Source: Algoriphagus aquimarinus (GTDB lineage: Bacteria > Bacteroidota > Bacteroidia > Cytophagales > Cyclobacteriaceae). Taken from it: DNA of 64,000 nt. Positions 1 to 7,788 of this stretch are shown here, piece by piece. Location of the stretch: assembly GCF_007997215.1 (NCBI RefSeq), contig NZ_VORW01000002.1, positions 124,001 through 188,000 of the forward strand. The letters are read 5' to 3'. The position numbers and the translations under genes are program-made. The number at the start of each line of letters is the position of its first letter. The first letter of the stretch is position 1. The notes under the pieces are model-generated. The model was given only the letters and a program-made list of their open reading frames with translations. It did not search any database and was not told where the DNA came from.

Positions 1-1303
1 GAAGTCTAGCCGAGCAACTCATCAGAGGTGTCACCATAATGGTGATGATTTTTTCTTTCCAGTTACCAATGTTTCTTGCGGCCATCACACCTGGAATCGC
101 ACAAGCTACACCTGAAACAAGGGGGACTATACTTTTGCCATGAAGCCCAAATGGTCGCATCCAGCGATCCATCAAAAATACAACTCTGGACATATATCCA
201 GTGTCTTCAAGGATAGCCAAAAAACCAAAAAGCATGGCAATCTGCGGGATGAAGATTACTACTCCTCCGATGCCCGGAATAATCCCTTCAGTAATCAAAC
301 TTGAAAGAGGGCCTTCTGGTAGAAAATTTGCAACTGAACCAGCGAGTTCGGCAAAGAAGCCATCAATCATATCCATTGGAACAGATGCCCAAGCAAAAAT
401 GGCTTGAAAAATTAAGAGTAAAATCGCTCCGAATATTAGATATCCGAAGACTGGATGAAGTAAAATCTTGTCAATTCCATACTCCTGCTTTATGACTGGA
501 GTTTTTACTACGGCCTTTTCAACTATGGTGGTAATCTTTCTGTATCGAATCTTTGTTTCCTCGAGTTGCGCTGTATCTAGGTCAAATTTAGTTTCCTCCA
601 GTTTAGCTTTTATCCAATTCCTATCATCCAGAGAAAATGATTTGTCTTTCTCTCCAAATCGAAGCATCTGATAGGCCTGATAGGAATTTGAAAGCTTGAA
701 TTTATCTTTCACTTCAGAAAGCAAAGCAGTAGGAACTACTTCCTCGATATTGATAAAAGACGATTTCTTACTGAAGTTTTGCTGATGAATTAATTCTCTA
801 ATCTGATCCAATCCTTTTTCTCCTCGGGCATCCGTGCTCAAAATAGGTACACCAAGAGCTTTGAATATTTCAAAGCTTTTGATCGCTATATGCTTTCTTG
901 TTGCGATGTCTGCCATGTTGAGCACCAAAGCGAGATTTAGACCTAAGTCAATCAATTGAGTTGCTAAAAATAGTCCTCGGGAAAGCTGGCAAGAGTCAAT
1001 CACCATCAATACAAACTCAGGTCTTTCCTCTTCTCTTAATTCATTCAGTACTCGGTGGGCAATGATTTCATCCTCAGAATTGGGATAAAGACTATAAGTG
1101 CCTGGTAGATCTATGATTTCATAACTGCTTCCATGGTAATTCATCCAACCCGTCTTCTTATCCACAGTTACTCCAGGATAATTGCCGATTTTTTGGCTTA
1201 ATCCAGTGAGTTGATTGAAAATGGTCGATTTACCAACATTCGGGTTGCCGATGATAGCAATCTTTGGTGATTTGACTAGGGAAGGCGTGGTAGACTCAGG
1301 CAT
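1..1303 (-). CDS. feoB: Ferrous iron transport protein B, 3'-truncated by window edge
   Basis: GTP-driven ferrous iron permease of the inner membrane. Reading from the start at 1303 gives about 434 residues before the window ends, so the C-terminal membrane half is missing. The N-terminal G domain is clear: G1 GNPNVGKST (residues about 20-28), the G3 motif DLPGTYSL, and an NMAD G4 motif. A helical spacer follows, then hydrophobic segments with FIPQIAMLFGF and GCAIPG-like (GVACAIPGV) gate sequences typical of FeoB. The start lies 5 nt downstream of the feoA stop, so the two are almost certainly one operon. Identification is firm; only the 3' part is unseen. Confidence 0.97.
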   Translation of the reverse strand, partial: MPESTTPSLVKSPKIAIIGNPNVGKSTIFNQLTGLSQKIGNYPGVTVDKKTGWMNYHGSSYEIIDLPGTYSLYPNSEDEIIAHRVLNELREEERPEFVLMVIDSCQLSRGLFLATQLIDLGLNLALVLNMADIATRKHIAIKSFEIFKALGVPILSTDARGEKGLDQIRELIHQQNFSKKSSFINIEEVVPTALLSEVKDKFKLSNSYQAYQMLRFGEKDKSFSLDDRNWIKAKLEETKFDLDTAQLEETKIRYRKITTIVEKAVVKTPVIKQEYGIDKILLHPVFGYLIFGAILLLIFQAIFAWASVPMDMIDGFFAELAGSVANFLPEGPLSSLITEGIIPGIGGVVIFIPQIAMLFGFLAILEDTGYMSRVVFLMDRWMRPFGLHGKSIVPLVSGVACAIPGVMAARNIGNWKEKIITIMVTPLMSCSARL

Positions 1304-1308
1304 GAAAT

Positions 1309-1536
1309 TCAGAGCAATTGTACTTCTATTAGAGAAGCTTCGGTTTTTCTTAAGGCAAGAATGGTTTCTTCAAGTTTGAACGCCATAGGTCCTCCTAAAG
1401 GGGCGGAATGTTGGAGAATGATTGTTTTTCCAGGTAAAAATCCAAGTTCCATCAAATTGATTTTCAAAGGAGAATCAAGGATTTCTTGGATAATTGCTGC
1501 CCGGGTGACAGGTATAGAATCAGCTGTTATGAACAT
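1309..1536 (-). CDS. feoA: Ferrous iron transport protein A (SH3-like)
   Basis: Small cytoplasmic partner of FeoB, 75 residues, the usual FeoA size. It carries the family signature LMELGFLPGKTI followed by GGPMAFKLEETILALRKTEA, the small SH3-like beta-barrel. It sits directly upstream of feoB on the same strand with 5 nt between them. A possible -7 box (TATTTTTG) lies 28 nt upstream of the start codon. Family knowledge says FeoA is needed for full FeoB activity; nothing in this copy looks altered. Confidence 0.95.
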   Translation of the reverse strand: MFITADSIPVTRAAIIQEILDSPLKINLMELGFLPGKTIILQHSAPLGGPMAFKLEETILALRKTEASLIEVQLL

Positions 1537-1564
1537 AGGATTGTGCTGGTCGTTTGACCGAACG

Positions 1565-1572
1565 CAAAAATA
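1565..1572 (-). promoter_or_regulatory. Possible -7 box for feoAB
   Basis: On the minus strand this reads TATTTTTG, matching the Bacteroidota -7 consensus TAnnTTTG, 28 nt upstream of the feoA start. I see no convincing TTG -33 box at 17-23 nt, so this is a weak call. A small palindrome GGTC-AAAC-GACC lies between this box and the start codon. Confidence 0.35.
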
Positions 1573-1952
1573 GAACTATTTGGAATGAATCTAAAGAAAA
1601 ATAAAGAAGATTTTTGTCATGTTTTAAATATGCATGCTTTTTTATTGAAAACTCTCCCATGATTGTGGCTTAAATTATAGGTAACTTCAATGCTAATTCG
1701 GATATTAAATCAAGTTCCACTTCCGGTAGTGAATTCCATTTTTCTCATGAAAGGCAGTAAGTACTTCAGTAGCTATAACCTCACTATAATGTATGTGGCA
1801 ATTTCTGCAAGTATGGTTTTCATGCACGTTTACATATCGAGAAATTTTGAAGTAAGGAGCTAGATATCTAAAGCAATTAAGGTAATATGCCAAGAGAAAA
1901 TACACTATTGAAAAATCTCCCAAGTTTCTATGGAAGTATTTATTTGTGTAAT
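1573..1952. other. Intergenic region without a confident gene
   Basis: About 480 nt separate feoA from the Crp/Fnr gene. A 72-codon minus-strand frame at 1705-1923 (with a CRNCHIH stretch) is open, but it has no recognisable domain, no ribosome site and a composition like its surroundings, so I do not call it. The only clear signal is the Crp-type palindrome at 1953-1968. Confidence 0.4.
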
Positions 1953-1968
1953 TGTGATATAAATCACT
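1953..1968. promoter_or_regulatory. Crp/Fnr-type binding palindrome upstream of the Crp/Fnr gene
   Basis: The sequence TGTGA-TATAAA-TCACT matches the Crp/Fnr pattern TGTGA-N6-TCACA with one end mismatch. It lies 47 nt upstream of the regulator start at 2016, a natural place for autoregulation. A similar site (TGTAA-CATTTG-TCACT) occurs before the TSUP gene at 3621-3636. Binding is inferred. Confidence 0.55.
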
Positions 1969-2015
1969 TAAAGAAAATTTCTTGATCTATTAATTTATCC
2001 TCACTTTATTACGAT

Positions 2016-2672
2016 ATGACTAAAGAAGAACTACAGGAAGCACTCCCAAATTTCACTGATCCTGCATTGTTGGAACAAATTTTAGCTAAAGGACAAATTA
2101 TGAATTTGCAGGCTGGTAAAGTGATGATGGAGCCAGGGCAATTTGTGAAGATGGTTCCAATCGTTTTGGATGGTTCGATCAAAATATCCAGAATGGATAA
2201 TGAAGGAAGAGAATTGTTTCTTTATTATTTGGATGCTGGTGAGACATGCGCGTTGTCCTTGACTTGTTGTTCGGCTTCCAAGCCTAGTGAGATTAAAGCA
2301 GTTGTGGAGGAAGATTCTACTATTATCGCTATTCCTATTACAGCCATTGATCAGTTTTCGAGTGAGTTTAAGCAGTGGAAAGATTTTGTCTCAAATACAT
2401 ATCAAAGTCGTTTTCAGGAAATGCTTGTCGCGCTAGATGCCGTTGCCTTTAAGCGAATGGATGAACGTCTGATGAAGTACATTGTCACTAAAATGAAGCA
2501 GCATAAAACTAACGAGCTTCATACCACACATCAGGAAATTGCTAATGAACTCACCACTTCAAGGGAGGTGGTGTCACGTCTATTAAAGCAATTAGAGAAA
2601 AAGAAATGGATAGAATTGGGGAGAAATGTAATCTATATACGAGATGATTTTGAGGAATTGATCAGTAAGTAA
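2016..2672 (+). CDS. Crp/Fnr family transcriptional regulator
   Basis: A 218-residue one-component regulator: N-terminal cNMP-binding-like beta-roll (about residues 15-125), dimer helix (about 130-150) and a C-terminal winged HTH with recognition helix TTSREVVSRLLKQLE (about 178-192). The sensor domain contains the cysteine-rich stretch CALSLTCC (first Cys near residue 80), frequent in Bacteroidota members of this family; whether it binds metal or senses redox cannot be told. It has no Fnr-type N-terminal cysteine cluster. A Crp-type palindrome lies just upstream and another before the nearby TSUP gene, so it likely controls itself and that exporter. It converges with the UspA gene, the two stop codons touching. 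Confidence 0.88.
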   Translation: MTKEELQEALPNFTDPALLEQILAKGQIMNLQAGKVMMEPGQFVKMVPIVLDGSIKISRMDNEGRELFLYYLDAGETCALSLTCCSASKPSEIKAVVEEDSTIIAIPITAIDQFSSEFKQWKDFVSNTYQSRFQEMLVALDAVAFKRMDERLMKYIVTKMKQHKTNELHTTHQEIANELTTSREVVSRLLKQLEKKKWIELGRNVIYIRDDFEELISK

Positions 2673-3476
2673 TCAAGTCATTACGAGAAGAGGGACTTTA
2701 GAGTGGAACACCATTTCTATCGTTTGACTTCGACTTAGGACTTGCTCCCAGAGATTTTTGTGTTCATGACACATGACTAATATTACATTTTCATTTTCTT
2801 CCAAAAACTGATCTAACCCTTCTACTGGCGTTTTTGCATAAAAGGTGTGGATTTTCACTGGTAAGCCTGGATGATGGGTAGCTATAAATTTTTCTAATTT
2901 TTTGATGCCAGGCTCTTCTTCAAAATCATTAGCTGTTTGTACGTGCACAAATTCAACTCCTCTTTCCCATCTTTTGCTCATGTCGATGACCCAGTCTATG
3001 AATTTTTCTTCGTGAGTTGCAAATTCTAAGGCTAGAGCAACTTTTCGTATTTCTGTAGCATTTGATTCTGCCGGAACGACTAATACAGGAACAGAGGATT
3101 CTTTAATTAGATTGATAGTGGTGCTGCCTATAAGTGCAACCTTAATACCACTTGCACCTTGAGTGCCCATTACTATCAAGGTAGCATTGATATCTCTGGC
3201 TAGTCTAGCTACAGAAATAGAAGCGGTTCCCTCTTTGATAATTGTGGTAAACTTTAGTGTAGAATCCTGATATTTTTCTACAGTTTTTTGCATGAGAGAC
3301 TCAGCATCGCGATGCATGCTTTCCATGGCTACAGAAGCCTGTGAAGCAAAATCAAAAACTGCTTCTATCACATGAATTAGAATTATTTCACCATCTCTTT
3401 TTCCAGCAAGAGCTATAGCAAAATCCAATGCGTTAAGAGAGTTGTCCGAAAAATCGATAGGAAGAATTATTTTCAT
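2673..3476 (-). CDS. Universal stress protein, two tandem UspA domains
   Basis: A 267-residue cytoplasmic protein made of two Usp folds. The first (residues 1-135) starts MKIILPIDFSDNS and has the ATP-binding pattern G-2x-G-9x-G-S/T at about 104-118 (GTQG...GST). The second (about 142-267) has kept the fold but lost the glycine pattern, so ATP binding is expected only in the first half. Its stop codon abuts the Crp/Fnr stop codon on the other strand. In many Bacteroidota such proteins are found with Crp/Fnr regulators under low oxygen or energy stress; that role is inference here. Confidence 0.9.
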   Translation of the reverse strand: MKIILPIDFSDNSLNALDFAIALAGKRDGEIILIHVIEAVFDFASQASVAMESMHRDAESLMQKTVEKYQDSTLKFTTIIKEGTASISVARLARDINATLIVMGTQGASGIKVALIGSTTINLIKESSVPVLVVPAESNATEIRKVALALEFATHEEKFIDWVIDMSKRWERGVEFVHVQTANDFEEEPGIKKLEKFIATHHPGLPVKIHTFYAKTPVEGLDQFLEENENVILVMCHEHKNLWEQVLSRSQTIEMVFHSKVPLLVMT

Positions 3477-3620
3477 TGCCTTTGGTTTACGCAGATTAAT
3501 TTAGTCAATTGTAGAGGAATAAATTGGTTACTTGAAAGTTCTAGTCAGAATTATTTTGATTTAGGGGCTGCTCAATTTTTCTGAAAATATTTAGTGTCAT
3601 TTTATCTAAACACAATTGAG

Positions 3621-3636
3621 TGTAACATTTGTCACT
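3621..3636. promoter_or_regulatory. Second Crp/Fnr-type palindrome, before the TSUP gene
   Basis: TGTAA-CATTTG-TCACT resembles the palindrome before the Crp/Fnr gene. Its centre is about 43 nt upstream of the transcription start implied by the TACTTTTG box at 3658-3665, the usual distance for a class II Crp-type activator. Inferred from pattern and spacing only. Confidence 0.5.
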
Positions 3637-3657
3637 TCTAAGCTTAGAGATCACGGG

Positions 3658-3665
3658 TACTTTTG
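3658..3665 (+). promoter_or_regulatory. Possible -7 box for the TSUP gene
   Basis: TACTTTTG fits the Bacteroidota -7 consensus TAnnTTTG and lies 26 nt before the start at 3692. There is no TTG at the ideal -33 distance (nearest gap is 26 nt), which fits a promoter that needs an activator at the adjacent palindrome. Confidence 0.5.
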
Positions 3666-3691
3666 TGAGATCAAATCAAAGAAAATTTAAT

Positions 3692-4498
3692 ATGGAAATT
3701 ATAGCATTAGTAGGGTATGCGGCGGCGATTATTATTGGAGTTAGTTTAGGTCTTATCGGAGGAGGTGGGTCAATCTTGACTGTTCCTGTACTCGTCTATA
3801 TTTTAGGTATTGATCCGGTTTTAGCTACAGCCTATTCGTTATTTGTGGTAGGTAGTACATCGTTGGTAGGTTCTTTTACCTATATGAGAAAGCAGCTAGT
3901 TGATTATAAGACGGCTTTAGTATTTGCTGTGCCTACTTTCATTGCTGTTTTTTTAACCCGGAAATTTGTTGTTCCATCTCTTCCAGATCCGTTGTTTGCA
4001 ATGGGGGAAATGCAAGTGACCAAAAGCATAGGCATCATGGTATTTTTTGCGATTATAATGCTTGCGGCTTCTTATTCTATGATAAAGGGAAGTGGGAAGA
4101 AAGATTCTGAAGAGGAAAATGAGGTTAAATTTAATATCCCTTTAATTGCAGTTGAGGGACTTGTAGTAGGTTTAATCACAGGCCTAGTAGGCGCGGGTGG
4201 CGGATTTTTGATAATTCCAGCACTGGTGCTCCTTGCTAAACTTCCGATGAAAATGGCAGTGGGAACCTCCCTTCTGATCATTGCAGCCAAATCATTAATT
4301 GGATTTTTAGGGGATGTTTCAAATCAAGTGATCGATTGGAATATGCTATTGATTTTCACAGGATTATCTATTGTAGGTATTTTCATAGGCAGTTCCTTGT
4401 CCAAAAAAATTAACGAAAAGGCGCTTAAAAAAGGTTTTGGTTGGTTTGTGCTGATAATGGGAGTTTATATAATATTTAAGGAACTGATAGCAATGTAA
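3692..4498 (+). CDS. TSUP (TauE/SafE) family membrane transporter
   Basis: Sulfite/organosulfonate exporter family protein of 268 residues with about eight membrane segments and two inverted halves. Each half has the family glycine motif: GLIGGGGSILTVPVLVY near the N-terminus and GLITGLVGAGGGFLIIPALV in the middle. I start at the ATG at 3692 because translation begins right at the first membrane helix (MEIIALVGYAAAII) and because an upstream TTG at 3629 would lie inside the Crp-type palindrome. The anion exported is not predictable from sequence. A strong terminator follows. Confidence 0.9.
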   Translation: MEIIALVGYAAAIIIGVSLGLIGGGGSILTVPVLVYILGIDPVLATAYSLFVVGSTSLVGSFTYMRKQLVDYKTALVFAVPTFIAVFLTRKFVVPSLPDPLFAMGEMQVTKSIGIMVFFAIIMLAASYSMIKGSGKKDSEEENEVKFNIPLIAVEGLVVGLITGLVGAGGGFLIIPALVLLAKLPMKMAVGTSLLIIAAKSLIGFLGDVSNQVIDWNMLLIFTGLSIVGIFIGSSLSKKINEKALKKGFGWFVLIMGVYIIFKELIAM

Positions 4499-4533
4499 TA
4501 CCGCTAAGTAAAGTTGTAGGTAAATATTTAATG

Positions 4534-4565
4534 AGGGGTCAGTTTACGCTGATCCCTTTTTTTTG
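4534..4565 (+). terminator. Rho-independent terminator after the TSUP gene
   Basis: Stem AGGGGTCAG / CTGATCCCT (one G-T wobble) with a six-base loop, followed by a run of eight T. It ends just before the 3' end of the convergent membrane-protein gene and may serve both strands. Confidence 0.85.
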
Positions 4566-4573
4566 CAAATTAG

Positions 4574-5224
4574 TTAAGCTCGATAAACCATCATATACCA
4601 GGTAAGCCAAATCGCCAGAGGTATATAATAGGAGACGAATACGACAATAGTGCACTCTCCAAAAGGCCTGCGGCTAATCATATGAAAACCATAGAGCCAT
4701 ACAATTCCGTATATAATTTCAAAAATATTAAGAGTGGCTAAAGCATAATGAAATTGTGGAGCAACATTACCCGGGCCAAGGAGTGACAGCAATGAAAGTG
4801 CTCTGAATTCATCTATTTCAGTATAAGTGACGCCTGTTTGCGGAGAAATATAAACTAAAAGCCGAACTAACTCAGGGAAAATAAATACGACTTCGGCAAT
4901 AAGTGCAAATTGCCAGAGTTCTTTATAGGGCACTTTGTAACCTATGAGGAAGGCTCCGAGCCAAAAAAGGAAAGAGATGACAGTAAATTTCCAAAGTAGT
5001 GCAAAAGGAGTCCAGAGGTAATTTAGCGCATTGAAAATATGAAAAATCATAAAATCACCTCTTGCCTCCAAATTATCGTAATCTGGGATGGCTTCAAGGA
5101 TCAGTGTGTTAGTGAGATACCTTATTAGCAAAAACAAGAATACTAATACTAAAAAATAAATTCGCTTGTCGAAATCTATTAGTTCTTTTAGACGTTGTCC
5201 TTCTGGAGTTAAAGTTTTAGCCAT
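4574..5224 (-). CDS. Uncharacterised multi-pass membrane protein (Yip1-like topology)
   Basis: 216 residues with a short cytoplasmic N-terminus and about five hydrophobic segments (around residues 23-45, 75-98, 105-125, 155-185 and 190-212). The layout resembles Yip1-domain proteins, but I cannot name a family with confidence. It diverges from the TPR-protein gene at 5304 with 79 nt between, so the two may share a promoter region. No catalytic residues stand out. Confidence 0.75.
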   Translation of the reverse strand: MAKTLTPEGQRLKELIDFDKRIYFLVLVFLFLLIRYLTNTLILEAIPDYDNLEARGDFMIFHIFNALNYLWTPFALLWKFTVISFLFWLGAFLIGYKVPYKELWQFALIAEVVFIFPELVRLLVYISPQTGVTYTEIDEFRALSLLSLLGPGNVAPQFHYALATLNIFEIIYGIVWLYGFHMISRRPFGECTIVVFVSYYIPLAIWLTWYMMVYRA

Positions 5225-5303
5225 TTTTAAGATGAATCTTGTCCAAATCTAAAATTTTGTTTGGGAATACCTCTAATTTTGGAGTCTAAATAGAAAGAAA
5301 TAT

Positions 5304-6497
5304 ATGTTAGCAAGAGTTGCTGTGATTTTAAGTATTTGGTTAGGGGGATTTGGGATTGTCCAAGCTCAGGAGGCAGAATCTGATTCTGTGATCATTGCGC
5401 ATTCCAAGTATTTGCTACTGGACAAAGGCCTCCAATTTAGAATTACCAAGGCCATCAACAGTATGTATAATTTTGATTTCCCTACTGCGGAACGAGATTA
5501 TGCTGTACTCGCTATTCAATATCCCAACCATCCATTGCCGGAATTCTTGGTGGCACTGGGCTATTGGTGGAGGATAGAAGTGGATGTGACCAATGAAAAG
5601 TACGACGCGACTTTTGTCAAATACTTAGATAGAGCTATCTCAAAGGCAGAGGTAATGTTTGACGAAGATGAGGAAAACAAGGAGGCTGCATTCTTTTTGG
5701 CTGCAGGTTACGGTTTTCAAGCTCGTCTATATTCGGAAAGAAAGAGCTGGACTAAAGCAGCGTGGGCAGGACGAAATGCTCTGAAATATATGGATTTGAG
5801 TAGGGGTGAAGAGGAGTTTAATCCAGAGTTGCTTTTGGGAGATGCGCTCTTTAATTATTTCTCTCAATGGATTCCGGAAAATTACCCGCTTTTAAAACCT
5901 ATTATGGCACTTTTCCCGAAGGGGAATAAGAAGCTAGGACTGCAGCAGCTGGAGCAAGTAGCCAGTAATGCATTCTATACACGAGTCGAAGCGCAGTATT
6001 TTTTGTTTAGGCTATATGCATCTGAAGAGAAAGAGCCATTAAAAGCATTACAGATTTCGGAGTATTTGATTAGTAAATTCCCAAATAACCCATATTTCCA
6101 TAGATCGTATGCCAGGCATTTATATGCTGTTGGACGATGGACAGAAGCAGTAGAGCAGTCGAAAGAGATTTTGGAACGTATTGATGCGAAGCAAACGGGG
6201 TACGAATCAAATAGTGGGAGATATGCTGCCTTTTACATCGCACAGTTCAATGAGCGTATGGGAGATCGGGTTGAGGCCAAAAAATACTACCTCAAGACCT
6301 TGTCTTTTGGAGAGGAGTCTGAATCACAAGAAAGTGGGTATTACCTACATTCTTTGTTGCAATTAGGAAAGTTTGCTACAGAAGAAAAAAACAAGCCATT
6401 GGCAAAGAAGTATTTCAAAGAAGTAAAGAAGTATGCTAAGAGGAAACATCCCGCTCATCAAGAAGCTCGGGATTATATCAAAAAGAATAAACTTTAA
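5304..6497 (+). CDS. Secreted tetratricopeptide repeat protein
   Basis: 397 residues. A signal peptide (LARVAVILSIWLGGFGIVQAQ) precedes a helical body with several TPR-like pairs (for example around residues 65-100, 235-265, 270-300 and 310-345, the last with NERMGDRVEAKKYYLKTLSFG). Probably periplasmic, acting in protein-protein contact; no enzyme domain is visible. A TAATTTTG -7-like box lies at 5274-5281, 23 nt before the start. Confidence 0.8.
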   Translation: MLARVAVILSIWLGGFGIVQAQEAESDSVIIAHSKYLLLDKGLQFRITKAINSMYNFDFPTAERDYAVLAIQYPNHPLPEFLVALGYWWRIEVDVTNEKYDATFVKYLDRAISKAEVMFDEDEENKEAAFFLAAGYGFQARLYSERKSWTKAAWAGRNALKYMDLSRGEEEFNPELLLGDALFNYFSQWIPENYPLLKPIMALFPKGNKKLGLQQLEQVASNAFYTRVEAQYFLFRLYASEEKEPLKALQISEYLISKFPNNPYFHRSYARHLYAVGRWTEAVEQSKEILERIDAKQTGYESNSGRYAAFYIAQFNERMGDRVEAKKYYLKTLSFGEESESQESGYYLHSLLQLGKFATEEKNKPLAKKYFKEVKKYAKRKHPAHQEARDYIKKNKL

Positions 6498-6667
6498 CTT
6501 AAAAAGTGACGTACTACCAACTAACTAACAGGAGATAATTTGAATTTTCCACAGGAGGCAAGGTATTTTGAAAGGATTGTTTGTATTAAGGCTTGGAAAT
6601 ATTAATAATATTTTGAATTTCATCTTTAAAATTCTGATGAATGGTTTAAAACAATCATCAATTATAT

Positions 6668-6675
6668 TAACTTTG
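6668..6675 (+). promoter_or_regulatory. Possible -7 box for the Lrp/AsnC gene
   Basis: TAACTTTG matches TAnnTTTG and lies 21 nt before the ATG at 6696. No clear -33 TTG accompanies it. The 198 nt between the preceding gene and this one are AT-rich and hold nothing else I can identify. Confidence 0.45.
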
Positions 6676-6695
6676 CACCATATAAAATTTTGTAA

Positions 6696-7190
6696 ATGCA
6701 AGAGATCATGGATCATAGCTTAAGAATAAAATTCGATAAAATCGATAGGAAGATTCTAGAAATCCTTCAGGCTAATGCCAAAATCACGAATGCTCAATTG
6801 TCCAAGGATATTGGACTTTCTCCAGCTCCTACTTTGGAACGGGTGAAGAAATTGGAGCAATCCGGTATTATAAAGAGTTACCACGCAAAGCTGGATCCGG
6901 AAAAGATAGGATTAGGTGTTAGCACTTTTGTGTTAGTGAGCTTGATCGGTCACAACAAAGGAAATATTGATGCATTCATGCGTGAAATCAATATAATTCC
7001 TGAAGTGATTGAATGTCACCACATCACAGGTACAGGTGACTTTATCCTAAAGATTATCGCAAAAGATATTACCTCATATCAGAATTTGATGCTTGAGAAA
7101 GTATCAGAAATCAAAGAAGTAGATTCCATGCAATCCATGGTTATTTTATCTACTTTCAAGGATTCTAAAGTAATGCCTATCCCGGCTTAA
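6696..7190 (+). CDS. Lrp/AsnC family transcriptional regulator
   Basis: 164 residues: N-terminal winged HTH (IDRKILEILQANAKITNAQLSKDIGLSPA, with TLERVKKLEQSGII as the wing region, about residues 17-65) and a C-terminal RAM ligand-binding domain (about 70-150, with GTGDFILKI). Such proteins form octameric discs and sense amino acids. A second ATG at 6708 would give a 160-residue protein starting MDHSLRIKFDKID and is an equally plausible start. It is followed at once by its own terminator, so it is probably monocistronic. The effector is not predictable. Confidence 0.93.
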   Translation: MQEIMDHSLRIKFDKIDRKILEILQANAKITNAQLSKDIGLSPAPTLERVKKLEQSGIIKSYHAKLDPEKIGLGVSTFVLVSLIGHNKGNIDAFMREINIIPEVIECHHITGTGDFILKIIAKDITSYQNLMLEKVSEIKEVDSMQSMVILSTFKDSKVMPIPA

Positions 7191-7208
7191 ATAGCCTTAT
7201 TAACTTAT

Positions 7209-7239
7209 AAAGGGTGGCGAAAGTCACCCTTTTTTTTTG
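7209..7239 (+). terminator. Rho-independent terminator after the Lrp/AsnC gene
   Basis: Stem AAAGGGTG / CACCCTTT with a loop of about eight bases and a long T run. It ends only six bases before the start codon of the NUDIX gene, so that gene must rely on promoter elements inside or upstream of the hairpin, or on read-through. Confidence 0.88.
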
Positions 7240-7244
7240 AGAAA

Positions 7245-7787
7245 ATGGATCAAAACCCCTGGAAAACCAACAAGATTAATCCGATATATGAAAACCCTTG
7301 GATTAAAGTTGAGCAACATGATGTCATAAATCCTGCAGGCAACGAAGGGATTTATGGCAAAGTGCATTTCAAGAATAGAGCAATGGGCATAATACCTATT
7401 GACAAATACTTGAATACCTGGCTGATAGGTCAGTTTCGCTACACCTTGAATGAGTACGCATGGGAGATTCCTATGGGCGGAGGACCAATGAATGAGGATA
7501 AATTGGAAAGCGCTAAACGCGAATTGAAGGAAGAAACAGGGTTAATCGCTGAGAAATGGACTGAAATCTTGAAGATTCATACTTCAAATTCTGTGACGGA
7601 TGAAGTGGGGTTTGTTTACTTGGCGGAAGATCTTACTCAAGGAGATACAGCGTTTGATGAAACTGAAGTTCTTAAAATAAAGAAATTGCCATTCATCGAA
7701 GTTTTAGAGATGGTGATGAATGGGGAGATTACAGACGGAATCAGTATTGCCGGTATACTTAAGGCGGCTAGGATTCTAAACTTATAA
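7245..7787 (+). CDS. NUDIX hydrolase, ADP-ribose pyrophosphatase-like
   Basis: 180 residues. The Nudix box is complete: G-x5-E-x7-R-E-L-x-E-E-x-G-L, seen as GGGPMNE...RELKEETGL (about residues 77-99). The preceding FRYTLNEYAWEIPMGG stretch resembles ADP-ribose and nucleoside-diphosphate-sugar pyrophosphatases. Likely a cytosolic housecleaning enzyme. The MATE gene starts one base after its stop codon, so the two are co-transcribed. Confidence 0.9.
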   Translation: MDQNPWKTNKINPIYENPWIKVEQHDVINPAGNEGIYGKVHFKNRAMGIIPIDKYLNTWLIGQFRYTLNEYAWEIPMGGGPMNEDKLESAKRELKEETGLIAEKWTEILKIHTSNSVTDEVGFVYLAEDLTQGDTAFDETEVLKIKKLPFIEVLEMVMNGEITDGISIAGILKAARILNL

Positions 7788-7788
7788 T

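Noticed and set aside
1540..1560. GGTC-AAAC-GACC before feoA as a second LacI-type operator
   Set aside because: Only four-base arms; the resemblance to the 53169 operator is probably chance.
1705..1923. 72-codon minus-strand frame with a CRNCHIH stretch
   Set aside because: No family, start signal or context; likely chance in spacer DNA.
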